DNA from: Proteobacteria bacterium UBA6920
GTDB lineage: Bacteria; Pseudomonadota; Gammaproteobacteria; SG8-11
Reading direction: 5' to 3'
Assembly (NCBI GenBank): GCA_002448875.1
Contig: DKAS01000120.1
Location: 1-26,834, forward strand
Length of the DNA: 26,834 nt
The notes under the pieces were generated by a model. That model saw only the letters and a program-made list of their open reading frames with translations. It had not been told where the DNA came from and searched no databases. A program made the translations under genes and the position numbers. Shown one piece after another: positions 14,598-21,737 of this stretch (positions are counted from its first letter, which is position 1; the number at the start of each line of letters is the position of its first letter).

Positions 14598-17234
14598 GTG
14601 GCTTCTTTCATCAGAAAAAAGAGCTTTTGGGTACGGGGTGGCATCGTCGCCTTGCTGGCATTGAGCGCAAGCTCCGTGTTCGCCGCGCGCATCGCCGACA
14701 TCAAGAATACCAAGCATAATTTTTCCGCGACGCTGGCACCTGGATTGCCCGGCGGCCAATCCCGCATTGTCTCCGCCACGACGGAAGGTCAGATCTGTGT
14801 GTTCTGCCATACGCCCCACGGCGCCGACGTCACCGCGCCGGGTCCGCTGTGGAACCGCAAACTCTCCACCGCGGTTTACGACACCTACCGTTCCGGCTCT
14901 CTGGATTCCGTGGGCCCGGGTCAGTCCCTGGGCCAGCCGACGGGGATTTCCAAACTGTGCCTGTCCTGCCATGACGGCACCATGGCCATCGGCGCGGTCA
15001 ACGTACTGAATGGCAAATTTACCGACCAGAATCCGCTCACCGAAGACATTCGCATGACCGGTACCGATCCCGGCGGCACCATGGCGTCGGCGGCTGGCGC
15101 CACCAGCGGTTTTACCCGTCGCATCGGCACCAACCTCACCAACGACCACCCCATTTCCATGGTGTTCGATTCGGCGCTGGCTTCCCGCGATGGCGAAATG
15201 CGCGATCCGGCCTTGTCGTCGCCGACACTGGGCAACCGCACGCGGCGCAACCGGCCGACCCTGCCGCTGGAAAACAATATGGTGCAGTGCAACACCTGCC
15301 ATGACCCCCATATCCGTGACGACGCCCTGAACGAGAACATCAAATTCCTGCGTTTGAACCGCTTCCAGCGGGTAGCGCCGGCGCAGACGCCGTTCAATCC
15401 CAATCAGGACATCATCTGCCTGGCCTGTCATGACAAGGCCGGCTGGGTGAACTCCGCACACGCCAATCCCAACGTGGCCAACACCGTGTACACCACGGCG
15501 GCGGCGGCGGCGCGGGAATTTCCGCAAGGTACCCAGGTATGGCAGTCGGCCTGCCTGGCCTGTCACGATACGCACACGGTGCAGGGTTCCCGCCGCCTGT
15601 TGCGTGAAGGTACTGACGGACCGACGAGCAATCTGAATGGTTACCCGATTAAACAGGGTGGTAATCCGGCGATCGAGGAAACCTGTTTCGCCTGCCATTC
15701 CAACAACAACCCGGCGACGGTGAACAATCAGAATGTTCTGGTGCCCGATGTCAAAACCGATTTCACCACCGGCGCTACCCACATGCCTATCACTTCCGCC
15801 GATCAGCCCAACGGCGGGGTCGAAGTGCACGATATCGGCGCCGGCAACCACGGTCAGCAGCAGGCGGGCAAGGACTTCATCGAAGGCCAGGATATCCTCG
15901 CCAAGCGCCACGTGGAGTGTACCGACTGCCACAATCCGCATCGCGTAATACGTAACCGTCATTTTTACGATAACCCGGCCGCGCCCGCGCCGCAGGGAAC
16001 CCATACCCATGAAATCAACGTCGTGCACAACAACATCGCTTCCGGGGTGTTGCGCGGCATCTGGGGTGTGGAACCGGTTTACGGTTCGGCGGACTTCCAG
16101 GCGGCAGTGTCTACCATCAGCTTTCAGGTCAAGCGCGGCAGTCCGCCAATCAACGGCAGCAGCGCCGTCACCCAACCCTATGTCACGCGCGAATACCAGG
16201 TGTGTCTGAAGTGCCATTCCAATTATGCCTATGGCACCAATCCGCCGATGCTGGGTTCGTTCCGCGGCGGCACCCCGTCGGGCACCAACACCATGGTGCA
16301 GTACACCAACCAGGCCAAAGAATATAATTCGCCCCAGGGCCACATGGGCGAAGGCACCGGTTCGCCCGCCGCCGGTGGTGCGGGTACCAATTTCCAGACC
16401 AACAATCACCGTTCCTGGCACCCGGTCATCAATAACACCGGCCGTACCCCGGGGATACGTCACGCCGATCAGAACAACTGGCGCGAACCCTGGAACCTGG
16501 CCCTGGGCAACCAGACCATGTATTGCACCGACTGCCATGGCAGCGCCACCGCCCCCGACACCGTGGTGCCTAACGGCGGCGATCTGGGCAGCGTCTGGGG
16601 TCCGCACGGCTCCAGCAACATCTTCCTGCTCAAGGGTCCGTGGAGCAATATGACCGGTGAAACCACACCCAACGATTTTTGTTTTCGTTGTCACAAGTGG
16701 GATCAGTACGGCAACGCGGCCAATACCACGCCGCAGAACAGCGGTTTCTCCCTGGGCCCGGCGGCCGGCTGCATGATGGGTGGCGGCGGCGGCGGCATGG
16801 GCGGCGGCATGGGCGGTGCCGGCGGCATGGGCGGCGCCGGTGGCGCGGCCGGCGGCGGCATGGGCGGTATGATGTGCATGCCGGCGGCCACCAACAACCT
16901 GCATGCGTTCCACGCCGGCGCGGTCACCGGTTTCCGCTGCAATCTGTGTCACCTGGCGGTGCCTCACGGCTGGAAGAACAAGGTGTTTCTGGTCAATCTC
17001 AACGACGTCGGTCCGGAAGCCGGGCTGGCGCCCAACACCCAGGTGCGCTTGAATGTCACCGATGCCTATTTTGGCGCGCCCTATTACAACCGCGCCGCTC
17101 TCAAGGTGGCCAGCTTCGCCGTCAGCGGCAACTGGGATCCCAGTAACTGCGGCTCGGCCGGTGCGCCGGGCAACGGTGTCACCGGGGTGATGTGGATGGC
17201 CATGAGCAGCGAAGCCTGTATCGCCATTCCCTGA
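14598..17234 (+). CDS. Undecaheme (11 CXXCH) c-type cytochrome with OmcE-like N-terminal part
   Basis: An 878-residue exported cytochrome with signal peptide end near SVFAA (about residue 30). The start is GTG 14598, with AGGGG upstream. Eleven CXXCH motifs begin at Cys67, 121, 231, 274, 319, 363, 441, 536, 643, 695 and 781. The first four carry the same signature as the 313-residue cytochrome at 4512: ICVFCHTPHG, LWNRKL, CLSCHDGT.AI, NDHP.SM, CHDPH, then ICLACH. The other seven hemes lie in an extension of about 600 residues. Residues 725-761 are an almost pure Gly/Met/Ala loop bounded by two Cys. It follows NHL3 by 124 bases. It is probably a surface electron-transfer protein; which partner accepts or donates electrons is not visible. 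Confidence 0.87.
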   Translation: MASFIRKKSFWVRGGIVALLALSASSVFAARIADIKNTKHNFSATLAPGLPGGQSRIVSATTEGQICVFCHTPHGADVTAPGPLWNRKLSTAVYDTYRSGSLDSVGPGQSLGQPTGISKLCLSCHDGTMAIGAVNVLNGKFTDQNPLTEDIRMTGTDPGGTMASAAGATSGFTRRIGTNLTNDHPISMVFDSALASRDGEMRDPALSSPTLGNRTRRNRPTLPLENNMVQCNTCHDPHIRDDALNENIKFLRLNRFQRVAPAQTPFNPNQDIICLACHDKAGWVNSAHANPNVANTVYTTAAAAAREFPQGTQVWQSACLACHDTHTVQGSRRLLREGTDGPTSNLNGYPIKQGGNPAIEETCFACHSNNNPATVNNQNVLVPDVKTDFTTGATHMPITSADQPNGGVEVHDIGAGNHGQQQAGKDFIEGQDILAKRHVECTDCHNPHRVIRNRHFYDNPAAPAPQGTHTHEINVVHNNIASGVLRGIWGVEPVYGSADFQAAVSTISFQVKRGSPPINGSSAVTQPYVTREYQVCLKCHSNYAYGTNPPMLGSFRGGTPSGTNTMVQYTNQAKEYNSPQGHMGEGTGSPAAGGAGTNFQTNNHRSWHPVINNTGRTPGIRHADQNNWREPWNLALGNQTMYCTDCHGSATAPDTVVPNGGDLGSVWGPHGSSNIFLLKGPWSNMTGETTPNDFCFRCHKWDQYGNAANTTPQNSGFSLGPAAGCMMGGGGGGMGGGMGGAGGMGGAGGAAGGGMGGMMCMPAATNNLHAFHAGAVTGFRCNLCHLAVPHGWKNKVFLVNLNDVGPEAGLAPNTQVRLNVTDAYFGAPYYNRAALKVASFAVSGNWDPSNCGSAGAPGNGVTGVMWMAMSSEACIAIP
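16770..16880 (+). repeat. Gly/Met-rich low-complexity tract inside the 11-heme cytochrome
   Basis: Irregular GGC/GGT/ATG repeats encode residues 725-761: Cys725-Met-Met, then Gly-rich repeats with Met every 3-11 residues, and Met-Met-Cys760-Met. Nine Met and two Cys lie in 37 residues. The DNA is prone to slippage, so length may vary between strains. Confidence 0.8.
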
Positions 17235-17290
17235 GGCGGTGGACCGGATGTACGCATGTTGAGCTGGGCGACGCAGCTTGAGGTTTACCG

Positions 17291-19399
17291 GTGAGCGGCG
17301 GGCGGCGGGGTGTGCGCCTGGCCGGCCTGCTGGCCGGCCTGCTGCTGAGCGGCGGGGTGGCGGCTGACGTCACCCGCTTTGCGTATGCCGTCAACGCCTT
17401 CGACAGCACGGTATCCCTGTTTCACGTCAATGCGGAAACCGGCGCCCTGCGCGCCATGGGCCATGTGCCGGTGAAGAAATTTCCCGGGTCCGCCGTCGTA
17501 CACCCCAATGGCCGTTTTCTCTATGTTTCCACTCAGACAGGCATGGTCATTCATGCCTTTGCCATCGATGCGGTGACCGGCCGGTTGACGGAAATCGCCG
17601 GCTCGCCTTTCGCTTCCGGTGTGGTGTCGCCGTTCTGGCTGGCCATCGATCCCAAGGGTGAGTTTCTTTACACCGCCGGCCGTAATTCCAATGCCGTCGG
17701 CGCCTACCGTCTGGATGCCGCCAGCGGCGCTTTGTCACCACTGGCGGGCTCGCCCTACCCGGGCGGTTTTCTGCCGCGTTCGGTGGCGGTGCGCCCGGGC
17801 GGGGATTTCGTCTACCTGACCGGGATCAACGACGACACCGTCACGCCCTACCGGGTCGACCGTCCGGAACAGCGTTTGCAGCCTTTGCCCAAAGGCGTGG
17901 CCTCCGCCGGCGATGCGCCGCAGTACATGACCTTCGACGCACCGGGCAATCATCTGTATGTCACCAGTTGGAACTCCAAGAGTCTGGTGGCGTTCGGCGT
18001 GCAAGCGGATGGCACGCTGCACCAGGCGACGGAGTACGGATTAGGGGACGGCATTTCGCCGTTCGGCGTGACCACCACCCCCGACGGGCGTTTTCTTTAC
18101 GTGGCCAGCTGGTTCAGCGGTATCGCCGGATTTCGCATCGATGCAAGCGACGGCCGCCTGCAATCCTTGCCCGGTTCGCCCTTTCCGACGTTCGGCGTGC
18201 AGCCGGTGCAGATTATCGTTGAGCCCGCGAGCCAATACGCTTATGTAACCAATTACGGCAGCAACACCATATCTGAGTATCGAATCGACGGTGCCAGCGG
18301 CAACTTGCAGCCGCTGGAAACCCTGGTTGCCCAGGGCGGGCCGCGGGCCATGGCTTTTGTCCGTGGGTCGCAGCCGGTGGAATACCAACCGCGTTTTGCC
18401 TTTACCCTCGACGCCAAGACCGATCGCTTGCGCACCTATGCCATTGCCGCCGACGGCACCCTCAAGCGTCTGGGTGAGACGGTCACCGGCCGGGAGCCGG
18501 TTTCTCTGGCGCTGGATCCCCTGTTACGTTATCTGCTGGTGGCCAACCGTGGCGCGGACAACGTGTCGGTTTATCGCATCGATAACCAGGGCGGGCTGCA
18601 GGAAGTGAGCGGGTCCCCGTTCAAGGCCGGCAAGAAACCGATGGCGGTACGTATTGATTACAATGGTTTGTTCGCCTACGTGCTCAATGAAGAGGGTGGC
18701 TCCATGTCGGCCTATCTGCTGTACCGTGATACGGGGCAGATGGAAGAGGCGCCGGAAACCAATCTGTGGCCGGCCTCGCCTTATCCGGTCGGGCAGCGGC
18801 CCAGCGATCTGCAGCTGCACGCCACCGACCGATTCGCCTATGTGCTCAATCGCGGCGCCCGACAGATCAATTTTTTCAAACGCTACGGTTACGGTCCCCT
18901 GGTGATCAGTTCCAAGGACTATGGCTCGCCGGTGGCGCTGACCGCGGATATTGTTGCCATGGTGGGGGAATATTCCGGGCGTTTCCTCTATGCGCTGGAC
19001 AGTGCTGGCAAACTGGCCGCGTATACCCTGGATCTGCACAATGGCACGCCGGTGGCGCTGGCGGACAAGGCCATCGACGCGGGCAGTGGCGCCCAGGCGC
19101 TGGCGACCCATCCCCAATTGCCGATACTCTATGTGCTGAATTCCAAAGCCCGTACCATCAGTCGCTACCGGATCGACGGCGGCAGCGGCCGTTTGCAGGT
19201 CGCCGGCAAGGATGCGTTGACTCAGGCGCCGCTGGCGATGCAGTTTGATCCGGCGGGCAAGACGGCCCTGGTGCGTCAGGAAGGCAAGGACTCCCTGGCG
19301 GTTTACCGGGTGGACGGCAAAACCGGCGCGTTGCGCCTGGCGGCTAAAATCCCGGCGGGAACCGTAACCGATATGGCATTATTTGCGGAAACCCGGTGA
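17291..19399 (+). CDS. Exported double beta-propeller protein of the lactonase/YncE-like type
   Basis: A 702-residue exported protein starting at GTG 17291 with GAGG seven bases upstream; the signal peptide ends near GGVAA-DV (residue 25). The mature chain repeats units such as FAYAVNAFDSTVSLFHVNAETGALR, FLYVSTQTGMVIHAF and YAYVTNYGSNTISEYRIDGASGNLQ throughout, typical of the seven-bladed lactonase (PF10282) propeller. A second series starts about residue 365 (FAFTLDAKTDRLRTYAI), so two propellers are likely. Lactonase activity is not implied; exported members often act as binding scaffolds. It starts 56 bases after the 11-heme cytochrome and is probably co-transcribed with it. Confidence 0.8.
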   Translation: MSGGRRGVRLAGLLAGLLLSGGVAADVTRFAYAVNAFDSTVSLFHVNAETGALRAMGHVPVKKFPGSAVVHPNGRFLYVSTQTGMVIHAFAIDAVTGRLTEIAGSPFASGVVSPFWLAIDPKGEFLYTAGRNSNAVGAYRLDAASGALSPLAGSPYPGGFLPRSVAVRPGGDFVYLTGINDDTVTPYRVDRPEQRLQPLPKGVASAGDAPQYMTFDAPGNHLYVTSWNSKSLVAFGVQADGTLHQATEYGLGDGISPFGVTTTPDGRFLYVASWFSGIAGFRIDASDGRLQSLPGSPFPTFGVQPVQIIVEPASQYAYVTNYGSNTISEYRIDGASGNLQPLETLVAQGGPRAMAFVRGSQPVEYQPRFAFTLDAKTDRLRTYAIAADGTLKRLGETVTGREPVSLALDPLLRYLLVANRGADNVSVYRIDNQGGLQEVSGSPFKAGKKPMAVRIDYNGLFAYVLNEEGGSMSAYLLYRDTGQMEEAPETNLWPASPYPVGQRPSDLQLHATDRFAYVLNRGARQINFFKRYGYGPLVISSKDYGSPVALTADIVAMVGEYSGRFLYALDSAGKLAAYTLDLHNGTPVALADKAIDAGSGAQALATHPQLPILYVLNSKARTISRYRIDGGSGRLQVAGKDALTQAPLAMQFDPAGKTALVRQEGKDSLAVYRVDGKTGALRLAAKIPAGTVTDMALFAETR

Positions 19400-19479
19400 A
19401 ATGGCGGAAGAATTTCTGAATATTAACAATTACTGATTAGCTGCCGCCGGACAAAGCTGGCGGCGGTGCCGGTGACGGG

Positions 19480-19488
19480 TGCTATAAT
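19480..19488 (+). promoter_or_regulatory. Extended -10 promoter before the first SUMF1-fold gene
   Basis: TGCTATAAT combines a perfect TATAAT (19483-19488) with the extended -10 TG. It lies 40 bases before the ATG at 19529. No -35 hexamer is seen at normal spacing, which extended -10 promoters can do without. It implies that 19529 onward can be transcribed apart from the cytochrome genes. Confidence 0.5.
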
Positions 19489-19528
19489 CGTTGACAGTAT
19501 ACGGTGGGGGCCGAGAGGAGAGTGCGCC

Positions 19529-20482
19529 ATGGTAAAACATAAAACCAGTTTGTTTCTGTTAGTTGCCGGTTTGTTGCCCTGGGTGGCAGGCGCCGACACG
19601 ACGCCGGTCGGAGTTTATGGGTTTCATGACGCCAAACCGGAGCAGGCGCCGGAAATGGTGCTGGTGCCCACCGGTAAATTCACCATGGGCGATACCGAAA
19701 ACGCCGGCGCCAAGAACGAATATCCGGTGCACAAGGTCAGCATCGACAAACCTTTCGCCGTCGGTAAGTATGAAGTAACCGTCGGCCAGTTTGGCCGCTT
19801 CGTCAAAGCCACCGGCTATGTCACCGATGCGGAGAAAGGCAATAACTGTTTTACCTACGACAGCTCCCGCTATTGGATGTGGCAGGAGGGCAGCAACTGG
19901 CGCAGCCCTGGTTTCCGGCAGCAGGATGACCATCCCGTGGTGTGCGTCAGCTGGCGCGATGCCCAGGCCTACGTCCAGTGGTTGAGCAAGGAGACCGGTG
20001 AAGCCTATCGTCTACCCAGCGAAGCGGAATGGGAATACGTGGCGCGTGCCGGCACCGAGGGTGGCTGGTTCTGGGGCAAGGCCGACGATTGCAAGAGTGC
20101 CAACTGCTGCACCGGCGTGCTGTGGCTGGAAAAACAAACTCAGACCGTGGGCAGCTATGCCGCCAACAGTTTCGGCTTGCATGACACCGCGGGCAATGTC
20201 TGGGAATGGACGGCGTCCCCGTATCACGAACGTTACAACGGCAGTGAAATGCAGGTGCTGAGCAGCGATGCCGGTCTGGCCGATGCCATTGCCGTGCGTG
20301 GCGGCTCCTGGTACCGCTTCGAGGCCTTCGTCCGTTCCGCCGCCCGCGGCGGCAACTGGCCGCAATCCCGCTTCAGCGACGTCGGTTTCCGCGTGGCGCG
20401 TGATGTGACGCCGGAATTCGTCGCGCAGGCGCAGGCTAAACTGGCGCAGGTTACCCGCGTCAGCGTCAACGATAATCATTGA
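19529..20482 (+). CDS. Exported SUMF1-fold (FGE-sulfatase family) protein 1
   Basis: A 317-residue exported protein. The signal peptide ends near WVAGA-DT (residue 22). Family marks in order: MVLVPTGKFTMGD, HKVSIDKPFAVGKYEVTVGQFGRFV, HPVVCVSWRDAQAYVQWL, RLPSEAEWEYVARAG, NCC, FGLHDTAGNVWEWT, RGGSW and DVGFRVARD. True formylglycine-generating enzymes have a Cys pair just after RGGS; here that segment is GGSWYRFEAFVRSAARGG without Cys, so sulfatase activation is unlikely. The ATG at 19529 is chosen for the GAGAGGAG ribosome site at 19513-19520. It has its own extended -10 promoter and is followed by a hairpin. Function is unknown; the SUMF1 fold is also used by EgtB, PvdO and non-catalytic binding proteins. 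Confidence 0.85.
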   Translation: MVKHKTSLFLLVAGLLPWVAGADTTPVGVYGFHDAKPEQAPEMVLVPTGKFTMGDTENAGAKNEYPVHKVSIDKPFAVGKYEVTVGQFGRFVKATGYVTDAEKGNNCFTYDSSRYWMWQEGSNWRSPGFRQQDDHPVVCVSWRDAQAYVQWLSKETGEAYRLPSEAEWEYVARAGTEGGWFWGKADDCKSANCCTGVLWLEKQTQTVGSYAANSFGLHDTAGNVWEWTASPYHERYNGSEMQVLSSDAGLADAIAVRGGSWYRFEAFVRSAARGGNWPQSRFSDVGFRVARDVTPEFVAQAQAKLAQVTRVSVNDNH

Positions 20483-20487
20483 TCCCT

Positions 20488-20528
20488 GTGTGGCGTTGCC
20501 GTGTGATGTGACGGCAACGCCACGCTTT
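20488..20528 (+). terminator. Long hairpin after SUMF1-fold gene 1, possible terminator
   Basis: A perfect 13-bp stem (20490-20502 with 20511-20523; GTGGCGTTGCCGT and complement), extendable by two pairs with one G-U, closes an 8-base loop. It is followed by only TTT at 20526-20528. It begins 5 bases after the stop codon. It argues against a GTG start at 20490 for the next gene, since that codon lies in the stem. Confidence 0.55.
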
Positions 20529-20603
20529 CACCCGCTGCCCGCGGGTATGGGCGCTCCGCCAACCGCGAATCCGCCGCCCCATCGATCTGCCACGGTAGAC
20601 GAG

Positions 20604-21503
20604 ATGGTTTGTTTGACCAGAAACCGGTTACACGTTCCTGCCCCACGTTCCCTCTTGTTGCCTCTTCTGCCGATGGCGCTCGGCGCCAGTCTGTTGGCCT
20701 GCGTCGCCCTGCCGCCGCAGCCGCCGACGCTGCGTGACAGTCTGGCCGACGGCAGTCCCGGCCCGCAGCTGGCAGTGCTGCCTGCCGGCTCCTTTGTCAT
20801 GGGCGACAGTGCCGGTGACGGCGAATTCGATGAGCACCCGGCCCATCGGGTACGCATAGAGCGCGCATTCGCCCTGGGTGTGTATGAAATATCAGTAGCG
20901 CAGTATCGCCGTTTTGTTAGCGCAACCAGCTATGTTACCGAAGCGGAAAGTGCCGGCGGCTGCATGGTGATGGGCGGCAAGAGCTGGCGCCAGCCCAAGA
21001 TCAAACAAGGCGATGAGCATCCGGTTACCTGCGTGACCTGGCGCGATGCTGAGCAATTCATCGCCTGGCTCAGCGCGCAAACCGGCCAGCCCTATCGTCT
21101 GCCAACGGAAGCAGAATGGGAATACGCCGCTCGCGCCGGCAGCGCTGACCGCTACAGCTGGGGGGACAATCCCCTGCCGGATCGCGCCAACTGTTTTGAT
21201 TGTTTGCGCGCGGGCAATCTCATGACCACCGCGCCGGTGGGCAGCTACCCGGCCAATCGCTGGGGTCTGTTTGACATGGAGGGTAACGTCTGGGAGTGGA
21301 CCGCTTCGGACTGGCAGCCCGATTACGGCGGCAAGGAATTGCTGGCGGTGAGCGCCGACGACCGGGGTGCGCAACGGGTAATCCGGGGCGGCAGTTTTTA
21401 CACCAACGTTCTTGATGCGCGCGCGTCCAATCGCGGTAATGTCAACGCTGACTGGCGCTACAACAACCTGGGATTCCGGGTGGCGCGAGATCTCCCGCAG
21501 TAA
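20604..21503 (+). CDS. SUMF1-fold (FGE-sulfatase family) lipoprotein 2
   Basis: A 299-residue protein. ATG 20604 gives a basic n-region, a hydrophobic stretch and a lipobox, LLAC (Cys about 32), so it is probably a lipoprotein. The open frame reaches back to 20490, but that start lies in a hairpin and would put 38 odd residues before the leader. Domain marks: LAVLPAGSFVMGD, HRVRIERAFALGVYEISVAQYRRFV, HPVTCVTWRDAEQFIAWL, RLPTEAEWEYAARAG, ANCFDC, WGLFDMEGNVWEWT, RGGSFY and NLGFRVARD. No Cys follows RGGS, so formylglycine formation is not expected. It is a close paralog of protein 1. The ribosome site is weak. Confidence 0.82.
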   Translation: MVCLTRNRLHVPAPRSLLLPLLPMALGASLLACVALPPQPPTLRDSLADGSPGPQLAVLPAGSFVMGDSAGDGEFDEHPAHRVRIERAFALGVYEISVAQYRRFVSATSYVTEAESAGGCMVMGGKSWRQPKIKQGDEHPVTCVTWRDAEQFIAWLSAQTGQPYRLPTEAEWEYAARAGSADRYSWGDNPLPDRANCFDCLRAGNLMTTAPVGSYPANRWGLFDMEGNVWEWTASDWQPDYGGKELLAVSADDRGAQRVIRGGSFYTNVLDARASNRGNVNADWRYNNLGFRVARDLPQ

Positions 21504-21600
21504 TCCCTGCGTAATGTCTCTTCGGCACTGGCGGTGCGCTGCCTTTGACTTTGCGTGATGATATATGCAAATCACCACATCCAAGGGCGTAGCAAAAATC

Positions 21601-21634
21601 GTCATTTTTTTTGCTTATTTTTTTGAGCAATGAC
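21601..21634. repeat. T-rich inverted repeat upstream of the TIGR03790-like gene
   Basis: GTCATT at 21601-21606 is complementary to AATGAC at 21629-21634, and TGCT at 21612-21615 pairs with AGCA at 21626-21629 across a T-rich loop. The result is a bulged hairpin with T-runs. It overlaps the -35 of the promoter proposed next. It could be an operator, a weak terminator for the upstream gene, or chance in an AT-rich stretch. Confidence 0.3.
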
Positions 21635-21651
21635 ACTCAGAATTCCTTAAT
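21623..21651 (+). promoter_or_regulatory. Putative sigma70-type promoter for the TIGR03790-like gene
   Basis: TTGAGC at 21623-21628 (4 of 6 to consensus), a 17-base spacer, and CTTAAT at 21646-21651 (4 of 6). It lies in a 234-base gap, 86 bases before the ATG at 21738. Confidence 0.35.
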
Positions 21652-21737
21652 CCAAGCGGTGTATCATGTCAGCGTCGTAGCCGTCTGTTCCGGTCAATGG
21701 TAGGCATTGAACAACAAAAAAGGATAAAGGTGCTCCC

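Noticed and set aside
14565..16967. An 800-codon open frame on the minus strand opposite the 11-heme cytochrome
   Set aside because: It is the antisense shadow of a GC-rich gene. The opposite strand has eleven heme motifs and a signal peptide, while this frame is low-complexity His/Arg/Gly/Val with no recognisable domain.
19529..21503. SUMF1-fold proteins 1 and 2 as sulfatase-activating enzymes
   Set aside because: The catalytic Cys pair after RGGS is missing in both and no sulfatase is encoded in the window.
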